DNA from: Streptomyces ruber
GTDB taxonomy: Bacteria; Actinomycetota; Actinomycetes; Streptomycetales; Streptomycetaceae
DNA length: 64,000 nt
Assembly (NCBI RefSeq): GCF_014648075.1
Contig: NZ_BMQK01000018.1
Coordinates: 62,001-126,000, forward strand
Direction of reading: 5' to 3'
Position numbers and translations under genes: made by a program
Part shown: positions 8,528 through 18,371 of the stretch, one piece after another
Layout of the letters: the number at the start of each line of letters is the position of its first letter
Position numbering within the stretch: position 1 is the stretch's first letter
The notes under the pieces: generated by a model
Database searches by the model: none
What the model was told of the DNA's origin: nothing
Seen by the model: only the letters and a program-made list of their open reading frames with translations

Positions 8528-8974
8528 CCGGAACCGTACGGCGGGGACTCGTCCCGGCCGGCCGCGGCAGACACCCCGAGAGGCCCGGCACCCTCGTCAC
8601 CCCGGTCGATGACCTGGGCCGGGCCCGCGTCACGTGATCTCGAACCGGAGCGGCGTACCGGTGTCGTCCGCGGGGCCGAACCGTACGTCGGTGCCGCGGA
8701 AACGCCGGATCCAGGTGCGGGGGTCGCCGAGAGGGGGAACGGTGCCGTGGCTGAGCAGTGCCGGGCGTCGAAGGCGCTCCAGGACTCGCGTGGGGCCCGA
8801 CCGTCCGGATCACCGAAGGGGCGTGTGCCACGGCCGTAGTCGCTGTCCTCGGCGTGGATCACCACGGTGCGCGGGCGTGCGCCGGCCGTGCCGCGTCTCA
8901 CCGGATGTGCGCGCTCCACGCCTGGGAGCGGTGTCCCGGAGGGCACGGGAGGACGTCGGGAGGGTGAGTACGCG
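8528..8974. other. Intergenic stretch with decayed reading frames
   Basis: There is no intact gene. On the minus strand a short frame ending at about 8632 (end LRFEIT) and a second frame near 8830-8880 (VVIHAEDSDYGRG) look protein-like. They are separated by stops and shifts. They may be leftovers of a gene lost together with the 3' part of the neighbouring LacI gene. I do not recognise the family. Confidence 0.4.
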
Positions 8975-9352
8975 GTGGTGACCAGCAAGGACGTGGCGCT
9001 GCGGGCGGGTGTCGCGCAGAGCACCGTGTCCTGTGTGATGTCGGGCAGCCGCGCGATCTCCCCGGCCACCCGCGCCAAGGTCGAGCGGGCGATGCGCGAG
9101 CTCGGCTACCACCCGAACGCCGGCGCGCGGGCGCTGAAGCTGCGACGCACGAGCGTGCTCGGACTCGTCGTCCGCTTCTCGGCGCAGACGGAACTCGCGG
9201 GGGTGCTGCCGTTCATCGAGACGGTGACCGCCACCGCGCGCGGGCACGACTACGACGTCGTGCTCGTCCCCGCCGACGAGGGGCACGCCGGCATCGACGC
9301 CCCGCCCCTTCCCGGTGCGCGTGACTGGCGGGCCGGGTTCACCCGGCCCTGA
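8975..9352 (+). pseudogene. Truncated LacI-family regulator
   Basis: A 125-aa fragment with a complete LacI DNA-binding head: TSKDVALRAGVAQSTVSCVMSG, then the hinge region RAKVERAMRELGYHPNAGARALK. It also has the first strands of the sugar-binding domain (GLVVRFSAQTELAGVLPFIE, YDVVLVPADEG). Normal members have about 340 residues. The frame here leaves the family after VPADEGHAG and stops 22 residues later, so most of the effector domain is missing. GGAGG at 8959-8963 supports a GTG start at 8975 or 8978. It is either a dead gene or a constitutive DNA-binding head without ligand control. Confidence 0.8.
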
Positions 9353-9496
9353 CGCGCCGGTGGCGGGGCACCGGCTGCGAGGGCCATGGGGCCCGTGCGA
9401 TTGAGGCCGAACCGTGCGGGCACGCGCATGTCCAGGAAGAAGGGCGGAAGTCCTGCCGCCCAGGCCGAAGGGGTGGCGGGGGAGAGGTGGGCGAGG

Positions 9497-10066
9497 ATGG
9501 CCGAGCGGCCGGCAGCGGTGTCGAGGCAGCGGTCCCGGCCGGCGGACCGCGGTGACGTCCGGACCCCGCCGTTGCGTCCCGGCGGCTACGACCCGGCCGA
9601 CTACGCCGCGTGCGTGGTGCGCAGCGCCCGGGAGGCGGGAGTGTCGCCCTCGCTGGTGATGACCGTGCTCCACAACGAGGCGTACAAGCCGCACCATCCG
9701 CTGCTGGAGCGGCTGTGGCAGTGGTGGAAGCCGGAGGCGTCCTTCGGGGTGGCCAACATGCACCGTGCCACGTTCGAAGAGGTCAGGCGGGCGCACGGAC
9801 TGGACCAGCGGTGGCAGGACCTCCGCGACGACCCCGCCCTCGCCATCCACGTGGCGGCCCTGCACCTGCACGACCTCGACCGGCGCCTTCCGGAGCGGCA
9901 CGTGGACCGCTACACCCGCGACGAGCTCCTCGCCCTGGGCTACAACGCGGGCGTACGCAACATGCGGGCCTTCGCCCGGGGCGTCCCGCCGGGCCCCATG
10001 GCACGGTCGTACCTGCGCCGTTTCCGTGCGCACCGGCGCCGGGCCGCCGAGGTGCCGGCGGACTGA
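9497..10066 (+). CDS. Lytic transglycosylase/lysozyme-fold (SLT-like) protein
   Basis: A roughly 189-aa protein containing a recognisable SLT-type core. SPSLVMTVLHNEAYKP carries the expected catalytic Glu, FGVANMHRATF corresponds to the GLMQIxPxT block, and LLALGYNAGVRNMRAFARG matches the AYNAGP block. No signal peptide or membrane helix is visible from any candidate start, which is unusual for a cell-wall hydrolase. GGAGAGG lies 9 nt before the ATG at 9497; an ATG at 9428 and one at 9386 would add N-terminal basic sequence. It is convergent with pgm and shares a hairpin terminator. Peptidoglycan cleavage is inferred from the fold only. Confidence 0.68.
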   Translation: MAERPAAVSRQRSRPADRGDVRTPPLRPGGYDPADYAACVVRSAREAGVSPSLVMTVLHNEAYKPHHPLLERLWQWWKPEASFGVANMHRATFEEVRRAHGLDQRWQDLRDDPALAIHVAALHLHDLDRRLPERHVDRYTRDELLALGYNAGVRNMRAFARGVPPGPMARSYLRRFRAHRRRAAEVPAD

Positions 10067-10078
10067 CGCCCCGGCCCC

Positions 10079-10110
10079 GCCCCCGCCGGCGGTCCGTCGG
10101 CGGCGGGGGC
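10079..10110. terminator. Bidirectional hairpin terminator
   Basis: GCCCCCGCCG (10079-10088) pairs perfectly with CGGCGGGGGC (10101-10110) around a 12-nt loop. It lies between convergent genes ending at 10066 and 10133. There is no U-tract, as is common in Streptomyces. Confidence 0.65.
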
Positions 10111-10132
10111 CGTCATCACGAGCGTGCCCGCG

Positions 10133-11773
<1,641 letters not shown>

Positions 11774-12643
11774 CTACCCGCTCCTCCGAAAGAGTCGACC
11801 ATCTGGGTACAGCCTTCATTCTCCCTGCCCGGTCGGCCGGGACGCACACCAGGCCGTCGATGTGAGACATGTCCGGCGGGCGCGGCAGCGGGCGCGGGCC
11901 CGGACGAACTCGTGTTTCCGGTACGTCCTGCGCGTGGCCGCCGTGCCCCGTCACGGTCCACCCCGACACGGACCGGCCCGTCCTGCTCGGCCACCTCGCG
12001 GAGAACGAGCAGGAGTGGCGTGCCCTGCTCCAGCGCGCGTCGCGTACGAAAGGCCGAGCGCATCGGCGTCCCGGTCGACCCGGGGCACCTCCCCCCGACC
12101 GCGATCCGGGACACGGCCGGCCGACGGGAGCGTGTGCTGATCCTGGTCCCCCACGCCGGGTCGCAGGGTAAGACCTGCTGCTCGCGTGGGCGTGAGCGCG
12201 CGCTGCCCGTCCCCGACGCGTCGCTCGACACGATGTCGACCGTCCCGGCGAACCGCTTCCGCGGTGCCGTGACCATCGGCCGCCCGCAGCGGCGCGGTGC
12301 GTCATCGGGGATCGTGGCGGACCGGATGTGAGCGGCCGGCGGCGTTCCGGCATCGTCCGGCCTCCCGGGGCGTCTGCCCCGCCCGGCTGTCCTACGGTCG
12401 TACTACGACGGCCGCCGCCGGCCCTGGTGCCTGTGACGTGCTCGTGATCACGTGGAGGAGTTTCGGCTCCCGATGCCGGTTCGCGGACTCCTTCCGCATA
12501 CGCTGCGGAGAGCCGCGGGGTGCCCGCGCCTCGGGGCCTCGGGGATCCGGCTCCTCCGGACGTGCTCGGAGTACGGCCGGACGTGACGGAGCCGGGTTCG
12601 CGCGGAACGACGAGGCCGCCGGACGGTCGGGGAGTTGAGGACC
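11774..12643. other. Long intergenic region, no convincing gene
   Basis: About 870 bp between the divergent pgm and the SpoIIE-phosphatase gene. Open frames here are GC-driven shadows. A short segment near 11920-11970 (frame-mixed YVLRVAA and CPVTVHPD) faintly recalls the end of universal stress proteins but needs a frameshift. I see no RNA gene. Confidence 0.5.
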
Positions 12644-14398
12644 ATGGCAGAGCCGGAGCAGACGGAATCCGACGGGGAACGGCGCCCGGCGGCAGCTGCC
12701 GCCGCGCTCACCAGGGCGCTGGCGGCCATGGGGACCGGAGCCTACGTCGTGGACGAGCAGGGCCGCGTGATCGGGGTCAACGCCCGCGCCGAACAGCTGC
12801 TGGCCCGGCCCGCCGGGGACATGCTCGGCCGGGACGCGCACGACCTGCTGCACCGGGACGCGCACGGCCAGCCCCTGCCCAGGACGCGGTGCGGCATGCG
12901 TCAGGCCTTCCACGCCGGGCGGACCGCCCAGGGCGAGGAGGATTTCTTCGCACGCGGGGACGGCTCCCTGCTGCCCATCTCGTGGCTGATCACCCCGTAC
13001 GACGTCGGGGACGACGAGCACGGCACGCTCGTCCTCTTCCACGCCCGGCGCCCGCAGGAGGCCGAGCCGTACCCCGAGCCGACGGCGAGGCCGCTGCCGG
13101 AACTGGAACGGCTCGCGCTGCTGGCCGAGACCACCACTCAGCTGACCTCCACCCTCGATGTCGAGGAGGCGCTGCACCGGCTGGTGTCGCTGGTGGTGCC
13201 CCGGCTGGCGGACTGGGCCGTCATCGATCTGATCACCGATCGTGACGAGGTGTGGCGCGCCGCCGTCGTCCACGCGGACGGCGACACACTGGTGCGTCAC
13301 GAGGAACTCCAGGGGCCGATGCCTCCGGTCCCGGCACTGTCCCCGATGCCCCTGTCCAGCGCCCTGCGCGGGGTCGCGTCCACCCTGGCCGGCCCGGAGA
13401 CCTACCAGCGGGACCCGGACTCAGGCATCGCGGTCGAACAGCGCCGTCTGTTCGAGGCCACCGGCATCCGCTCCGCGGCCATCGCCCCCATCCGCAGCAC
13501 GCGTGAGGTCCTGGGGGCGCTCACCCTGGGCCGCGCCGAGGAACCGAGGGACTTCACCACCGCCGATCTCCCGCTGCTCGAGGACATCGCCCGCCGCGCC
13601 GGCCTGGCCCTGGACAACGCCCGCCTCTACCAGCGTCAGCGCAAGGTCGCCGAGACCATGCAGAATCATCTGCTGCCCCAGATGCCGCACGTGCCCCGCC
13701 TGCAGATGACGGCCCGCTACCTGCCGGCACCCGACGCCTCACAGGTCGGCGGCGACTGGTACGACGTCTTCACCCTGTCCGACCACGCCACCGCGCTGGC
13801 CGTCGGGGACGTCGCCGGCCACGACCTGGAGGCCGCGGCCGGCATGGCGCAGGTGCGCAACATGCTCCGCGCCTACGCCTGGTCCCAGCAGGAGCCCCCC
13901 AGCCGGATCGTCGAACGGCTCGACGAGGCGGTCATGCACATCACCGACGTCAGCATGGCCACCATGATCTTCGCCCGGATCGAGGAGGCGGACGACGGCC
14001 ACTGGGAACTGACCTGGACCAACGCCGGCCACCCGCCGCCCCTGCTGATCAGCCACGACGGCCTGGCCGACTACCTCACCGACGGCCACGGCCTGCTCCT
14101 CGGCACCGGAGTCCGTGCGACCCGCGCCGACGCGACCGCCCTGCTGCCGCCCGGATCGACCCTCCTGCTGTACACCGACGGCCTGATCGAGGAAGCCGGC
14201 CACATCCTCGACGAGGGCCTGCACCGGCTCCGCCGGCACGCCGCGGCCCTCGCCCACCGCCCCCTGGCCTCCCTCACCGACCAGCTCCTGCGCCGGGTCC
14301 GCCCCGTCGCCAACGACGACGACGTCGCCCTCCTCGCCCTGCGGACACCCGCCCGGCCGTGCCCCGGACCGGAGGCTTCCCGGCGCCGGCCGGTGTGA
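12644..14398 (+). CDS. PAS-GAF-SpoIIE (PP2C) protein phosphatase
   Basis: A 584-aa cytoplasmic signalling phosphatase. The domain order is PAS (about residues 20-130, including GAYVVDEQGRVIGVNARAEQ), GAF (about 150-320, starting TTTQLTSTLDVEEALHRLV), then SpoIIE/PP2C (about 335-575). The phosphatase motifs are intact: SQVGGDWYDVF, VGDVAGHDLEAAAGMAQ, LLLYTDGLIE and DDDVALLALR supply the metal-binding Asp residues. Such proteins usually dephosphorylate anti-anti-sigma factors (STAS proteins) and so release a SigB-like factor. The ATG at 12644 with GGGGAG at 12629-12634 is preferred over a TTG three codons upstream. No partner gene is adjacent; the stressosome operon 22 kb downstream is a possible but unproven client. 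Confidence 0.93.
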   Translation: MAEPEQTESDGERRPAAAAAALTRALAAMGTGAYVVDEQGRVIGVNARAEQLLARPAGDMLGRDAHDLLHRDAHGQPLPRTRCGMRQAFHAGRTAQGEEDFFARGDGSLLPISWLITPYDVGDDEHGTLVLFHARRPQEAEPYPEPTARPLPELERLALLAETTTQLTSTLDVEEALHRLVSLVVPRLADWAVIDLITDRDEVWRAAVVHADGDTLVRHEELQGPMPPVPALSPMPLSSALRGVASTLAGPETYQRDPDSGIAVEQRRLFEATGIRSAAIAPIRSTREVLGALTLGRAEEPRDFTTADLPLLEDIARRAGLALDNARLYQRQRKVAETMQNHLLPQMPHVPRLQMTARYLPAPDASQVGGDWYDVFTLSDHATALAVGDVAGHDLEAAAGMAQVRNMLRAYAWSQQEPPSRIVERLDEAVMHITDVSMATMIFARIEEADDGHWELTWTNAGHPPPLLISHDGLADYLTDGHGLLLGTGVRATRADATALLPPGSTLLLYTDGLIEEAGHILDEGLHRLRRHAAALAHRPLASLTDQLLRRVRPVANDDDVALLALRTPARPCPGPEASRRRPV

Positions 14399-14634
14399 GT
14401 CCTCCCCGACTCCCACCGAACCCGTCCCGTCGGTCCGGCCCGCAGCCGCGGACGGTGCAGGGCGTGGCACACCCCCATGGAGTCCGGCGCCGGGCGGTTG
14501 CTGTTACCCGCGTCACGAGGTGTGGTGCCCACCCGGCGGTCACCTTCGCCCCGGGACGGCATCCGAGGCAGGCCGGCCGCCGCCGTCCGGGAAAATGGTT
14601 GCCTGAACGAACCAAGGAGCCCCGAAAGGTCCTC

Positions 14635-15027
14635 ATGCCTCACCTCACCATCGACTACTCCGTGCAGCTGGCCGACGTCCTCGACCGCGCGGCCCTCGTC
14701 AGGGAGCTGCACCCGCTCGTCCTCGAGCGGAGCGGTTCCACGGGCGTGTGCAAGACGTTCCTGCGTCCGGCCGAGACGTACGTCGGTGACGGTGCGCACG
14801 GAGGGAGCGCCTTCGTGCATGTGGAGGTCGGCCTCAGACCGGGCCGTTCCGAGACACTGAAGGCGCACCTGGCCGAGGACATCCTGCACCTGGTCGACAA
14901 GCACCTGCGGGCGGGCGGTGCGGACGGGGTGGTCCTCTCGGCGGAGATACGGGAGCTGGCGGGCTCCTACCGCCTGGCTCGGCCCGAGGGGCGGCCGGGT
15001 GCCTGCTCGCATCCGCCGAACGGATAG
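14635..15027 (+). CDS. 5-carboxymethyl-2-hydroxymuconate isomerase (CHMI)-family tautomerase
   Basis: A 130-aa member of the tautomerase superfamily. The mature chain would start at Pro after Met removal (MPHLTIDYS), the catalytic N-terminal proline of the family. The next blocks, VLERSGSTGVCKTFLRPAETYVGDG and FVHVEVGLRPGRS, are typical of CHMI, which acts in homoprotocatechuate catabolism. No other genes of that pathway are near, so the physiological substrate is uncertain. AAGGAG (14614-14619) and GAAAGG (14624-14629) lie upstream of the ATG. The C-terminus carries about 15 extra residues. Confidence 0.85.
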   Translation: MPHLTIDYSVQLADVLDRAALVRELHPLVLERSGSTGVCKTFLRPAETYVGDGAHGGSAFVHVEVGLRPGRSETLKAHLAEDILHLVDKHLRAGGADGVVLSAEIRELAGSYRLARPEGRPGACSHPPNG

Positions 15028-15081
15028 GCGGCGCGTCCGAGCTCGCCCCGGACCAGGCGCTCGGGAGCTCGGGTTCACGCG

Positions 15082-15462
15082 ATGATCACCCGCGAGGACT
15101 GGAGGGCCGGCCGCATCGACCACGCCCTGGGTTTCGGCACCCCGGACAACAGCAGCGAGCACGTGTACCCGGCGGTCAGGAGCGACGGCGATGAACGGGG
15201 CCGCTGGCGCGCGGAGCAGTTCATCTGGCTGGACCGTGCGTACGACGTCGACGCCGACACCTCGCTCCTGCCGTACGAGCGGATGGTCACGAAGGCACTG
15301 CAGGAGTACGGCGCGTTCAACGTCGAGAACGCCGGGGAGTTCAGCTTCGCGTCCGAGTACGGATCGAAGCGCCCGGGCAGCGACGGCGACGCCTACGCGC
15401 CCCTCTCCCACATCGAGTTCGCGAAGTACCTGCGAGTCGGGACGGTCACGGCCGGGGCGTGA
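15082..15462 (+). pseudogene. C-terminal fragment of a conserved (probably secreted) protein
   Basis: A 126-aa frame beginning ITREDWRAGRIDHALGFGTP and containing VYPAVRSDG, YDVDADTSLLPYERMVTKALQEYGAFNVENAGEF. As I remember the family, this pattern forms the C-terminal third of larger exported actinobacterial proteins in which it follows GLPLLAGL. Here the upstream sequence lacks that part, there is no signal peptide and there is no ribosome-binding site before the ATG. It therefore looks like a truncated relic of a longer gene, although a short intact gene cannot be excluded. The function is unknown. Confidence 0.6.
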
Positions 15463-15489
15463 TCACGAGCACCGGGGCGCCGGGCCCGG

Positions 15490-15909
15490 TCAGGCCGGGG
15501 GCGCGTCGCCGCAGGCGCGCAGCGCGGCCCACGTTGCGTGGCCGACGATCCCGTCGGCGTGGAGGCCGTGGTCGCGCTGGGACCGCGCGAGGACGCCGCC
15601 GAGTCCGACATCGTGGATCCCGTTCTCGGGTACGTCGTAGCCGCAGCGGCGCAGCAGGCACCGGACCTCCCGCACGGGCTTCCCGACGGCGCCGACGGGG
15701 ATCGGCGCGTTGCCGAGGTAGTGGCCGCACCCGGTGGACCGGCCGTCACCCGGTGCCGACGACACGGCGACCGGTGACGCACCGGGCACCGGGACGGCGG
15801 ACGCCTGTGCGGTGCCGGCCGCCGCGGTGAGCACGGCCAGAACCGAGAGGGTGGGCGTTATGACCCGTGTGAGAGCGCGACGGCCGGGTGACGCGGACGT
15901 GGTGAGCAC
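15490..15909 (-). CDS. Secreted peptidoglycan-binding-domain protein
   Basis: A 139-aa exported protein. The N-terminus has a Sec signal (basic RRALTRVITP, then a hydrophobic TLSVLAVLTAAAG core, cut near AQAS-A). The mature part carries one PG_binding_1-type repeat: VGKPVREVRCLLRRCGYDVPENGIHDVGLGGVLARSQRDHGLHADGIVGHATWAAL. The start is a GTG with AAGGG six bases upstream. Four cysteines suggest disulphides outside the cell. It follows the amidase gene by 77 bp on the same strand and probably belongs to the same cell-wall group. Confidence 0.85.
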   Translation of the reverse strand: MLTTSASPGRRALTRVITPTLSVLAVLTAAAGTAQASAVPVPGASPVAVSSAPGDGRSTGCGHYLGNAPIPVGAVGKPVREVRCLLRRCGYDVPENGIHDVGLGGVLARSQRDHGLHADGIVGHATWAALRACGDAPPA

Positions 15910-15986
15910 AGCGTTCCCTTCCGGACGTTGTTCGGCGCCTTGAGCGGAGCCGAGTGAGCCGAGCGAGCCGAGCCGAGCGAGCGGAG

Positions 15987-17036
15987 TCAGGTGATGCGGG
16001 CCGTCCAGGCGGCCTGCCAGGTGGCCGGTCCGACGATTCCGTCGGCGGTGAGGCCCTTCTCCTTCTGGAAGGCGAGACACACCTCCCGGGAGCGGCTGCC
16101 GTAGACACCGTCGGCGTCGAGGGACCAGCCTCGTACGCGCATGCGGGTCTGCCAGGTGGTCACCGCGGGGTGCCGGGTGAACGGCGGGTAGGTGAACAGC
16201 ACGCCGGGCCAGGGAGGGGCGTCGAGGTGGGAGGTGTCGCCGTCCGCGGGCGCGGTGACCGGGGCCCGCCAGGCCGCCTGCCAGGTCTCCGGTCCCACCA
16301 CGCCGTCCACGGTGAGGCCCTTCTCCTGCTGGAAGGCGAGGCACACCCGACGCGACCGCTCCCCGTACGCGCCGTCCACGCCGATCGTCCAGCCGCGGGT
16401 GCGCATCTGCTGCTGCCACGTCCTCGCGCTCCAGTGCACGGTGACGGGCGGGTACTGCAGCAGGACCCCCGGCCACGGGATCTCCTGCCCGGGAGGCGGC
16501 GGATCCTGCGGGTCGGGAGCGGTACCGGGTTCGAACCGTCCGCTTCGCACGTACGCGTACAGCGCGCCCGGGCATTCCGTGGCGGTGAGGTCGCGGTGCC
16601 CGACGACGGCGGCTCCGGCCCCGCCCAGTGAGCGCATGCCGGCGACGGCGGTACGGATGGCCTCGGTCAGGTCCGTGGTGATCGGGTCGTACGTGCTCGA
16701 CGTCCCGCCGGTCAGGGCGCACACGGCGTAGAAGCGGTCGTTGGCGTCCGTCGTGCCGTTGGCGCCGGTCCTGACACCGTAGCCACGGCCCTCGAACAGA
16801 TAGCCGTGGGAACACGCCAGGAAGGAGTAGGCGATGTCGTCGTACTCCCCGTTCATGTGGGTGTTCTGCACACTGCGCACGAGGGACGAGCACTGGGCGT
16901 GGTCCGTGATGGCCAGCGGGCTCCCGCCGATATGGTGCACGGCCACACCGCCGTCACCGGGCCGTATGTCGTGGGAGACCTTCTTCGGTGCTCTGGCGCC
17001 CCAGGCCGCACGGGTGATGAGCCGGGACGCCGTCAC
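15987..17036 (-). CDS. PGRP-type N-acetylmuramoyl-L-alanine amidase with two peptidoglycan-binding domains
   Basis: A 349-aa zinc amidase that would cut the bond between muramic acid and the stem peptide. The N-terminal PGRP/Amidase_2 domain (about 1-165) has the zinc ligands VHHIGG and GHRDLTATECPG and the substrate-side Tyr in DDIAYSFL. Two PG_binding_1 repeats follow, near 195-255 and 285-345. They share SRRVCLAFQQEKGLTVDG- and SREVCLAFQKEKGLTADG-like cores. No signal peptide is present. Its GTG start overlaps the stop of a tiny Tat-signal gene by 4 bp (GTGA), so translation is probably coupled. The amidase frame is closed by a TGA two codons before the GTG, which argues against a simple frameshift fusion. 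Confidence 0.92.
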   Translation of the reverse strand: MTASRLITRAAWGARAPKKVSHDIRPGDGGVAVHHIGGSPLAITDHAQCSSLVRSVQNTHMNGEYDDIAYSFLACSHGYLFEGRGYGVRTGANGTTDANDRFYAVCALTGGTSSTYDPITTDLTEAIRTAVAGMRSLGGAGAAVVGHRDLTATECPGALYAYVRSGRFEPGTAPDPQDPPPPGQEIPWPGVLLQYPPVTVHWSARTWQQQMRTRGWTIGVDGAYGERSRRVCLAFQQEKGLTVDGVVGPETWQAAWRAPVTAPADGDTSHLDAPPWPGVLFTYPPFTRHPAVTTWQTRMRVRGWSLDADGVYGSRSREVCLAFQKEKGLTADGIVGPATWQAAWTARIT

Positions 17037-17278
17037 AGCTCACCCCCTGAGGTGCAGTGGACCCAGCCGTTGAGCGGCTCCCGCGACACGCCGAGCGCGT
17101 ACCAGTGGTCGGAGACCGTGGGGATGAGGGCGTCCGGGTCGGCGGGGCTGAGCATGGGGCGTGACTCGGCCGGGGCCGCCACGGCGGCCGTGGCCGGCGG
17201 GCCACCCCTGAGGGAGAGAGCGGCGACGGCGGCTGCCGAGCCGACCGCCAGGAGGACGTCTCTGCGCGTGAGGTGCAT
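17033..17278 (-). CDS. Small Tat-signal protein overlapping the amidase
   Basis: An 81-aa protein. It starts MHLTRRDVLLAVGSAAAVAAL, a twin-arginine signal (TRRDVLL) with an AxA-like cleavage region near PATAAVAAP. The mature part is only about 45 residues (ALIPTVSDHWYALGVSREPL, then NGWVHCTSGGEL). GAGGAG lies 4 nt before the ATG. Its stop overlaps the GTG of the signal-less amidase. It could be a separate small exported partner, or the remnant 5' part of an ancestral secreted amidase that was split. I do not recognise the mature region. Confidence 0.7.
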   Translation of the reverse strand: MHLTRRDVLLAVGSAAAVAALSLRGGPPATAAVAAPAESRPMLSPADPDALIPTVSDHWYALGVSREPLNGWVHCTSGGEL

Positions 17279-17555
17279 GTGTCTCCTCGAGAACTCGCCG
17301 TGCCCGGTGCGCGGTGGCGGTACGGGGGAGCCGTGTGGTGTGGATGGGCGATGGGTCCGGCTGGGGCTGGGCGTCCGACGTCCGGACCACCGGCACGTGG
17401 CATTCCCCTGGTGCGACAGGCATGCCCTGCTCCGTTGCCCGGACGTCGGGTTGTTCGGTGCGCTCTTCGGCGGTCCCGTCAACGGTGCCTGCGCGGACAC
17501 GGCCACAGGAGCCGCACCACCTCATTGCGTCAGCCGTTGCGGGACGGCGTCGGTC

Positions 17556-18002
17556 CTAGCAGGAGACGTAGCCGGTGAAGTCGGCGAAAGCGGTCCTCGT
17601 GTCCGGCCCGGCGATCCCGTCAGTGGCGACGCCCAGGAAGTTCTGCAGCGCCTTGATGGTTTCGGGACCGACTATGCCGTCCACGGTGAGTGCCCGGTTG
17701 ACGTACAGGTCGTAGTAGTTGAAGAACCTCTGGGCTGCCTTCCAGCTGTTGGTTCCCAGCTGTCCGTCGATCGTGCCGGGGTTGAAGTCGTACGAACGCA
17801 GGAAGCACTGCCAGCGCTTGGCCTGCGACACGCTCAGGCCGAGATTGTTGACTGCGAGGACGGTCGGGTCCTGGCTGCTCACCGCGGGAGCGGCCGCCGG
17901 CCGGGGTGCCGCGAAGCCGGCGCTCGCGCCCGCCAGGCTTCCGGCGGCGATCCCGATGACGGCAGTCGCGCTGACGAGCGTCCTCGTGAAAGCAGGTCGC
18001 AT
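17556..18002 (-). CDS. Secreted protein with tandem peptidoglycan-binding repeats
   Basis: A 148-aa exported protein. The Sec signal MRPAFTRTLVSATAVIGI continues to a cut near GFAA-P. The mature part has two half-length PG_binding_1-like units: AKRWQCFLRSYDFNPGTIDGQLGTNSWKAAQRFFNYY, then ALTVDGIVGPETIKALQNFL ending in ATDGIAGPDTRTAF. A Cys at the extreme C-terminus could pair with the internal Cys. GAGGGG lies about 11 nt before the ATG. It is upstream of and co-oriented with the Tat-ORF/amidase pair, with a 277-bp gap that shows no other gene. Confidence 0.85.
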   Translation of the reverse strand: MRPAFTRTLVSATAVIGIAAGSLAGASAGFAAPRPAAAPAVSSQDPTVLAVNNLGLSVSQAKRWQCFLRSYDFNPGTIDGQLGTNSWKAAQRFFNYYDLYVNRALTVDGIVGPETIKALQNFLGVATDGIAGPDTRTAFADFTGYVSC

Positions 18003-18371
18003 CTCTCTTCGTCCCCTCGTTAGGAAGCGGTCGCCGCCCGGAGCGGTGTTCCCGGGCGGCCTCTCAGCCGTGCCAGATCAGCGTGCCGTCGGGCCACGGA
18101 CCTGTCATTGGCGCTCGGCGCCATCGGCTTGGCGCTCAGTGACAGCGGCCTCGGGGGACCGACGGCAAGCGGTGTGGCGCGAGGTTTTCGTGTCACCGCA
18201 AACGATGGAACCGGGCCCGTCACCTCCCCTACACAAGGAGCGACGGATGAGGTCATCGAGCAGACGGGGGACACCATGAGCCCCTGCACCATCCGGCCCG
18301 TGAGGATGGTGGCAGCGCCGACCGGCCAGGCAGATCGGACATCGTTACGGCGAGGCGTGAGGATGTGCTCA

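Noticed and set aside
11862..12171. Possible universal stress protein remnant
   Set aside because: Only two short strings (YVLRVAA and CPVTVHPD) fit, in different frames, and no upstream part of the domain is found.
17020..17060. Programmed -1 frameshift joining the Tat-signal ORF to the amidase
   Set aside because: The G-run is not a proper slippery heptamer, and the amidase frame has a TGA two codons before its GTG. Stop-start coupling explains the overlap better.
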